Assembly: GCF_030272615.1 (NCBI RefSeq)
Contig: NC_081409.1
Span: 208,613,190 to 208,677,189, forward strand
DNA length: 64,000 bases
Reading direction: 5' to 3'
Source: Cryptomeria japonica
Taxonomy: Eukaryota > Streptophyta > Pinopsida > Cupressales > Cupressaceae
Shown here: piece after piece, positions 57,293-64,000 of the stretch
How the letters are laid out: each line of letters begins with the position of its first letter
Position numbering within the stretch: the stretch's first letter is position 1
Translations under genes and position numbers: made by a program
The notes under the pieces: model-generated
Told to the model about the DNA's origin: nothing
Database searches by the model: none
The model's input: the letters and a program-made list of their open reading frames with translations, nothing else

Positions 57293-58218
57293 TTTTTGAT
57301 CTACTATGTTAGAATTTTTCTAGCTCTGGAGATTCTTCAGTTTAGCACTACAACTCCATTCCATGTGTTAGATTCCACACATTGGGACCATATGACTTTG
57401 AAGCATAGGCTACCTTGCAATGATATGAAGAGTTTCTAAAGAAGGGTGATGATAATGAAGACGTGTCTCTGGACAATTAGTTTATTTTCATATTGTCAGT
57501 TATGCATTATGTAATTTGTTTATGACATTTTACATGTAAATTGTAAAATTGTAATTTTATGTAACAACAACACAAGTCCAAAGTCAAATAGGACTCTGTT
57601 GAATAAGTCAAAGTTAGTTGCAATTTTCCCTCTTTTTGCTCACAAGCCCTCCCCTATATATTTGAGGGTGCTCATTTGTAAATAATCATCTTAGGCATAG
57701 CAACAAAATTCTGCCAGTTTGTGTAGCAAGTTAAGACTTCGATTTTATTTTGCAAATCAATTTCAAGTAAATAGAAAGGAGCAATTGTGCATTCACTCTT
57801 TGTGTTGGAACATTTTCTTATGAGATTACAGTGTTCTTTTGTCATTGGGATTCCATAACCTTGAAATTTGCTTGAGGTATTGTGTTGTGACTATTAAGTT
57901 TAAAGTGGTTTTAAATCTAATTTTACAGTCGTTGAGCTGTAATACTAGATTTAGAGATAGTAATCAACATCTTAATTAGAGAAGGTTTGAAGTCTTCGAG
58001 CTACAAATTTTCTTTTCTTTATAAATTTGGAGCTACAATATACTTGAAAGTCTTTGTGCTGCTATATATTTTATCTTTGTTATTTAATTTGTAAAAAGGG
58101 TTGCAGAAGTCTTTGAGCTTGTGTTAGCTCGTGAAATCATATATTACATTGGTGCACGTGGGGTTCTTCTTTCGTTTAATCTTGTGGTATCAGTTATTAT
58201 TGTTTATTACTGTTCTTA
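57293..58218 (+). other. LTR-like region with TATA box and primer-site-like sequence
   Basis: A TATA-like CTATATATTT lies at 57654-57663. At the right end TGGTATCAG (58185-58193) resembles an initiator-Met primer site. This suggests the right part of a plus-strand LTR (possibly including the palindrome array) followed by the start of its internal region, in which the next element is inserted. The LTR ends are not clear. Confidence 0.4.
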
Positions 58219-59839
58219 TGTAGTATCCCATGCCAAATCTGTCCTCAAAATGTTGATCATAGGCTCAAGAAATATTATCAAACACTTAGCATACAATGTA
58301 TGAAACCGCTGTTATGAATTTTCTGATTGTCTTCTTTGAGTTCATAGGCTGCAAATGAAGTTATTGAAGGCTTCTAACAATGCAAAGTTGTTATAGAAAT
58401 GATATACTAGCTGTTTCAGACCTTTACACACCCATGTAATTACTGAAATTAACTAGTACAGCTAGTTGACATAAAGACAAACACTTGCCATGCATCCCAA
58501 TGTACACCTACAGCCACTAGGCATTTAAGCAAACAGTTGGCATACAAGCCATATGCTGATAATAAACCAAATACAAATAACCATAAAGCTTAATTTGTAA
58601 TGCAACTCAAGATACATGGCAATGCAATAAACAATAATCTGGGAAGTCTTTATTGGAATGTAGCAAACAACAATGGTAATAACAAGTATGGAACCTGTTA
58701 AATACAGCAGCAACCATAAACTTTATTGTTTCTTTTTGATAGACTTTTATCTTGACCTTCCAAATGGTGCGTTTATCCTTCTCTTATACCAGCGCTGCCA
58801 AAGATGATTTCCTTTGATTTTATTGTGTCTTCTAAATAAAAATCGCACCATACAGGTGCACCCAGCAATGAGGGTATACGGCAGGCTTTTTGCAACAACT
58901 GTATAGCTTAAGAAGCAAGCTAATGACTAAAGAAAATCACCAACACAATAACCTCGATCTGCCAGTTGAAAACCCCTTTGGATCTGCTCTGAATGTCCAC
59001 GAAACTTCACCAATTTAGCCCAATTAGAACTCTTGAATGAAGCTCTCCTGAATGCCAAATTCACTGGATGTTTCACCAACTCAAATGGCTACAACACTGA
59101 AGATTTTCCGTTCTCCAATGGCTGTTGAAAGCATGAAACCCTTGGTCTCTTCTCCCAAACCAAGTTCAAAGAAAATAGATGCATAACATAATAATCAAAC
59201 TTCTCTTTTTTCATGCTTATATATTCTCCATAAGAAGTTCGAACCTCTCCCAAAAAGGCACTTTTAATCATTTAAATGAAATATTATTTTATTTGCTCAT
59301 AAATGAATAAATTTTGGGTTATGTGTCGGATATTTAATTAATAATTTGGTCCCCTCTTTAATGATGAAAATGACCCTTTCTTTATGAAATAGTAATAACT
59401 TATAACATAACATTAAATGGCCTCATAATAAAATTTATTAATAAAGCTATCACTTTATTAATAATCAAATAAGCATAATTCCATGATTAATCAATATTTT
59501 TTCATTTAATCTGCACCGGGCAGTTGACCATTTTATCCTCTGTCCAACCTACTGATTTACCAAAAATAGAAAGGGTCGCTCTCAATTGTCTCTTGACTTA
59601 CTATAAATAGTAAGTACATGAAATTGAGCCCAAACAAAGTCCAATCTTGAGCCAAACAAAGTCCAATCTGAGCCAAACAAAGACCAAACTGGAACATATT
59701 GAATTCCGGGGAAGACAAGAATCTCCATTAACCAAGCCTCTGACTCAAAAGACCCTCTATCCACAATTATTAGCCTATGAGGGTCAGAATGATAGACTAA
59801 TCATCCAAAATCCATGTTTGCTAAAATGGGGACCTTACA
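58219..59839 (-). repeat. 3' LTR of the LARD-like element
   Basis: Left end defined by alignment with the copy at 63018. Right end is placed at 59839, where the minus strand starts TGTAAGGTCCCC; length 1621 bp. No strong polypurine tract is seen next to it. Confidence 0.65.
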
Positions 59840-61378
59840 GTCCGCTCATTTTGAAACTGCTTGTCCCCAAGCAATCTCGTCTGAAAGTAAGCTCCCCCAC
59901 TTGGATCCCAAGTGAAGACCTGTGTAATGTCCCTATTATCACTATCCAATTCTTGCAACACCATCAACAACACAATTGACAGGACCTGCCAAACTAAATC
60001 AAACTCAATAGCAGGTGTCACAAGAACATGAACATCAAGTGGAAGCAACTCTGCAAATTGACAATGTTTGCTTCCCAAAACTGCGCAAGATAAGCTGCCA
60101 TACATATCATCTAACACATGCGCAACTAAACTATGCATCTGAAACAAATCATGTACATGAGAACCTGAAATGAGACTACCAACGATCCACACCATGTACA
60201 TGCAGTAATACTCCTTAGTGAACGCAAACTAGAACCCTGATGCACACAAAGGATCCCTCAACATACTGGCGAGTGTTCGACATAATATACCAAGATCCCA
60301 AATCCAGGAAAGAAGTCTGCCATGTAAACCTCCCTCAGACTTCCGCCGCTCAACATTGATCCCCACTTCACCATGCCAGATGTGGTGAAGCCAACCCATG
60401 GGACCATTTCAAGTTGCAACACTAACTTTGTCGCCACTTGGATATCAGTGCAATCTATACACACATCCATCTGTACTGTGAAGATAGGAGTACCTGGAAA
60501 CATCTGCTACGCAACATCTCTCCACAACCTCTGCTAAACCCTCATGGATGTGATATCCAACTAAACCATCATACCCATTGTCACCATAATCTCTCTGAAG
60601 TCATGTATCCAAAGATAGCCTTTGTGTCATAGGAGTAACAATCTCCACGGGATACACATCAGCATGATGGGAAACCGAACACTGCTCCAGCAAATAGCCA
60701 CCAATAATCAACTGAGTCGGGTACTTGCAATTGCTAGTTCCATCTACTGAAGATGGTACCTCTCCATCCCACAATGGATGGTATAATCCCGAAGCCAATC
60801 CACACCGATGTATCATCAAGTCCTCTACGTGTGGATCAAAAGAAAAGTGATGAGCACTTCTCACTGTGTAGTTGCGATAAAATGCTCCAACCTCGGTCAA
60901 GGGCTCATCTCTATCAATACTGGAATCATTAGATGGCTCCAATCTCTGACCTTGAACAACTAATTGGGCAGGGGCTCTGGAAACCCTCTCTACAAACCCA
61001 ATCACAAAATCTCTATTAGGAAGCATTGTAGTCAGAGTATCTACAATTACTCCCACACCACGCCTAATGGCGAGAGAACCTTGGATGATAGTATCCTTGG
61101 TGGCTCCAAACAGACCCTCCCGAACCTCAGGACTCTTAAGAAGCTACTCAATAAATGAATCTGTGCAGTAAAAACAATATAAGGCTGAGTCAACCTTATC
61201 CTCTGAGACCTGTAGTTGATCACTCTGACTCTGAGACACAACAAGCTGGCGTCCAAAATCAGTTGCATGGGATGAAGTAACAGATTTGATTCCAGGAGAG
61301 GGAAACAAATCTACATGAGAGCCATACTCCCAACCCAACGACACTCTATGAGTCCCATGTGAAGTGGATGGAGTAACG
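59840..61378 (-). other. 3' half of the LARD internal region
   Basis: Several medium ORFs in different frames (61056-60601, 60503-60258, 60201-59821) without recognisable domains. They may be remnants of the same long ORF continuing from 61379, broken by frameshifts. No pol motif. Confidence 0.45.
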
Positions 61379-62917
61379 TCATGTACTAACACAACTCTCT
61401 GGAGAGTTCACCACTGCCACACAAGAGCTATCAACAATCTGACCTGCATTATCGGTCATAGTACTAACCTCGGGAGATCCTGATGCAACAAGTGGCTCTT
61501 TGCTGCTCTCAATAGAAGTACTCATCCCAGCTAAGTCACCTGTACCTACATCGGTGACGGATGTAGCCACATCCTCAATACATCCATCACTACAACCTGT
61601 GGGTGTAAACTCATCACCAAGTGCTGCTATAGGAAACTCAATTGTATCCACAGATGGTGAAGATTGTGCTAAACTCAACGCCACGGTAAGCTCCTCAACC
61701 TGTGACTGTGACTCACAAAGGGCTGACTGAGCGCTCTCCAACGAGTCTATAGTCACCTCAAGCTCATGGGTGAGCTCATCAACCTCCTCCTTTCCCTTCA
61801 ATGCATCGTAGCAAGTGCAATCCCACTCGAGAAGATAATCCCTATCAGCTAGTAATTGCAAGTAATTCTGTTTCATTATCCCAATAGCTTCTCGGAGTGC
61901 ATGGAACTCTGCTAGGGAAAGGCTACTATCACTTTGCTCATATGTCTCAGGAGTACTCCAACCAAAGGTCGCCAACATCTATCGGGCGACATCAAAATGC
62001 TCCAAAGCTGTAGCAATCATATCATTACTAACCGTCAACTGCCCAGCCAAATGATGATACCCCTGTGACTCATTCTTTCCACCCAAATATGCATTATGGT
62101 ATGAGGCTGAATCAACATCACTCTCCTCATGATGAACAACATCATGTGTGCTATCATCCATGCACACCTCAACATCTAAGGTACTGCTTCTGTGACCCTC
62201 AATGGGTGGCTCAACTGGTAAGGAAGAAGTTGCTGATATAACATTATCTTCGCACACTTCCACTTCCAATATAACTTGCATGACCATCCAACTCACGATT
62301 CTGAGATTCTATGCCAACACTTGAATATTCAAACTTGTTTTCTAAGGTCTGATCAGACTCACAATGACATGAATCCACATCACACATTACACCATTAGTA
62401 CCCAAATCTCGAGTACCTTCATGTGACAACTTATAGAAGCATCTTGCACATGTGTAGTCACTGTTGTCTCATACTGATGCAAAATTTCATCACTGCTGGC
62501 ATGTAGATCCGAACTGTTATGGGTCAACCTTTGCATGCAATCTTCATTCTTGGCACTAGTATCATGAGTGCCAACACCCAATGTCACTGCCATAACATCT
62601 TTTGGACTTGCCACGACTTTCAACTCATCTTCATGCTCAAGTGGACAACTGCTGTCATCAAAATCAGACTTGTTATCATAACTGATAACAACTTCTTGAG
62701 CGCTAAAAATGTCCACTTTCTCCCCAAGTTTCACCTTCTTATCCTTTTTCTCTGCACTGATAGGATTATTTGCATTAGTACTTGCTTTCTTTTTGTTTGT
62801 AAACAAGGGATCCAAAATTTCCGGATGTTGTAAAAACCTTGTTAGATTCCTATCATAGTCTTGAAAGGACTGCATGAATTCTACTATGATTTCCTCAATG
62901 GACTTCGACTTTCCCAT
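61379..62917 (-). pseudogene. Unknown non-pol ORF of the LARD-like element, broken
   Basis: Starts MGKSKSIEEIIVEFMQSF, about 90 bases after the primer site, and reads leftward. It shifts frame near 62430 and back near 62290, and has a TAG at 61979-61981 that would be CAG before one transition. The second half has a heptad-rich stretch (HALREAIGIMKQNYLQLL, then VDELTHELEVTIDSLESAQSAL) likely to form a coiled coil, followed by an acidic, Ser/Thr-rich tail. I do not recognise the protein. It could be a derived gag-like structural protein or a captured gene. Confidence 0.6.
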
Positions 62918-63004
62918 GACTGAAACAAAACAAGAGTGCTGGTTACTCTAATATCAACTGTGGGAGCTCAATGATTTCCAACTCCAGCAGGATGGCAGAA
63001 AACC

Positions 63005-63016
63005 GCTCTGATACCA
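63005..63016 (-). other. Primer-binding site of the LARD-like element
   Basis: TGGTATCAGAGC on the minus strand, one base after the LTR end: an exact match to the classic initiator-Met primer site. Confidence 0.85.
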
Positions 63017-63017
63017 C

Positions 63018-64000
63018 TGTAGAATCCCTTGGCAAATCTATCCTCAAAATGTCGATTATAAGCTCAAGAAATATTATCAAACACTTAGCATACAATGTAT
63101 GAAACCGCTGTTATGAATTTTCTGATTGTCTTCTTTGAGTTCATAGGCTGCAAATGAAGTTATTGAAGGCTTCTAACAATGCAAGGTTGTTATAGAAATG
63201 ATATACTAGCTGTTTCAGACCTTTACACACACATGTAATGACTGAAATTAACTAGTACAGCTAGTTGACATAGAGACAAACACTTGGCATGAATCCCAAT
63301 GTACACCTACAGCCACTAGGCATTTAAGCAAACAGTTGGCATACAAGCCATATGCTGATAATAAACCAAATACAAATAACCATAAAGCTTAATTTGTAAT
63401 GCAACTCAAGATACATGGCAATGCAATAAACAATAATTTGGGAAGTCTTTATTGAAATGTAGCAAACAACAATGGTAATAACAAGTATGGAACCTGTTAA
63501 CTACAGCAGCAACGATAAACTTTGTTGTTTCTTTTTGATAGACTTTATCTTGGCTTTCCAAATGGTGCGTTTATCCTTCTCTTATATCAGTGCTGCCAAA
63601 GATGATTTCCTTTGATTTTATTGTGTCTTCTAAATAAAAATCGCACCATGCAGGTGTGCCCAGCAATAAGGGTATACGACAAGCTTTTTGCAGCAACTAT
63701 ATAGCTTAAGAAGCAAGCTAATGACTAAAGAAAATCACCAACACAATAATCTCGATCTGCCAGTTGAAAACCCCTTTGGATCTGCTCTGAATGTCCACGA
63801 AACTTCACCAATTTAGCCCAATTAGAACTCTTGAATGAAGCTCTCCTGAATGCCAAATTCACTGGATATTTCACCAACTCAAATGGCTGCAACATTGAAG
63901 ATTTTCCTTTCTCCAATGGCTGTTAAAAGCATGAAACCCTCGGTCTCTTCTCCCAAACCAAGTTCAAAGAAAATAGATGCATAACATAATAATCTAACTT
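63018..64000 (-). repeat. 5' LTR of the LARD-like element, cut by the window end
   Basis: Aligns with 58219-59200 throughout. If it is as long as the left copy it extends about 640 bp past the window. Confidence 0.8.

Larger units (their letters stand above)
58219..64000 (-). mobile_element. Non-autonomous LTR retrotransposon (LARD-like), incomplete at the window edge
   Basis: Minus-strand element: 5' LTR from beyond 64000 down to 63018, primer site 63005-63016, ~3.2-kb internal region and 3' LTR 59839-58219. The LTRs have TGTA..TACA ends. Over the ~980 bases comparable here I count roughly 45 differences, so it is clearly older than the Gypsy insertion. No protease, RT, RNase H or integrase motif was found inside. 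Confidence 0.75.

Noticed and set aside
1-64000. tRNA, rRNA or snRNA genes
   Set aside because: None recognised by eye; the tRNA-like matches are short primer-binding sites of retrotransposons.

Overview
This window is nuclear DNA of a land plant. The gene families are plant-specific: a nodulin-like/NFD4-type MFS transporter, a subfamily-XII LRR receptor kinase and a plant mobile domain protein. Splice sites are canonical, and the rest is mostly nested LTR and LINE retrotransposons in AT-rich sequence. The density of elements, the long Copia LTRs and a lone exon followed by more than 9 kb without its partners suggest a large, repeat-rich genome, probably a gymnosperm; that last step is inference.

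Layout. 1-4036: Copia-1, a partial 5' LTR fused to a broken RT/RNase H region plus a full 3' LTR. 4979-5159: a MITE with an 8-bp target duplication. 7148-7600: a 70-bp tandem array just upstream of the MFS gene (7755-9476). 10191-17990: an L1-type LINE whose ORF2 is split by a solo Copia LTR (12316-13940, TSD ATATT). 17991-24284: AT-rich intergenic DNA. 24285-27595: an apparently intact LRR receptor kinase gene with one 86-bp intron. 29188-29367: a second copy of the MITE. 31014-47134: a 16.1-kb Tat-type Gypsy element with gag-pol on the plus strand and a separate antisense gene for a plant mobile domain (PMD) protein. 47135-50511: the 5' part of a minus-strand Copia (Copia-2), cut off at the Gypsy boundary. 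52330-53503: a Copia RNase H relic with its LTR. 54114-54681: first exon of a DUF218-like membrane protein gene. 56878-58218: a palindrome array and an LTR-like region. 58219-64000: a minus-strand LTR element with a non-pol ORF, running off the window.

Most unusual features. (1) The Gypsy element carries three arrays of a short GCGTCTGTGT-type motif repeated every 19-21 bp. Two lie in the gag-pol leader and one in the predicted intron of the antisense PMD gene, each in the sense orientation of the gene it precedes. (2) The PMD gene has a TATA-like box, a 22-codon first exon, a GT-AG intron in phase 0 and a PMD exon. (3) Four different families of short hairpins show compensatory stem changes: an AAAA-bulged hairpin in and after gag-pol, a constant-loop hairpin array in the PMD intron, a chain of six-base-loop hairpins in the Copia LTRs, and a nine-unit palindrome array at 56878-57292. 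(4) All five in-frame stops of the Gypsy gag-pol fit single C-to-T or G-to-A transitions, with no frameshift, although its two 786-bp LTRs differ at only two positions. This suggests a defective element that was mobilised in trans.
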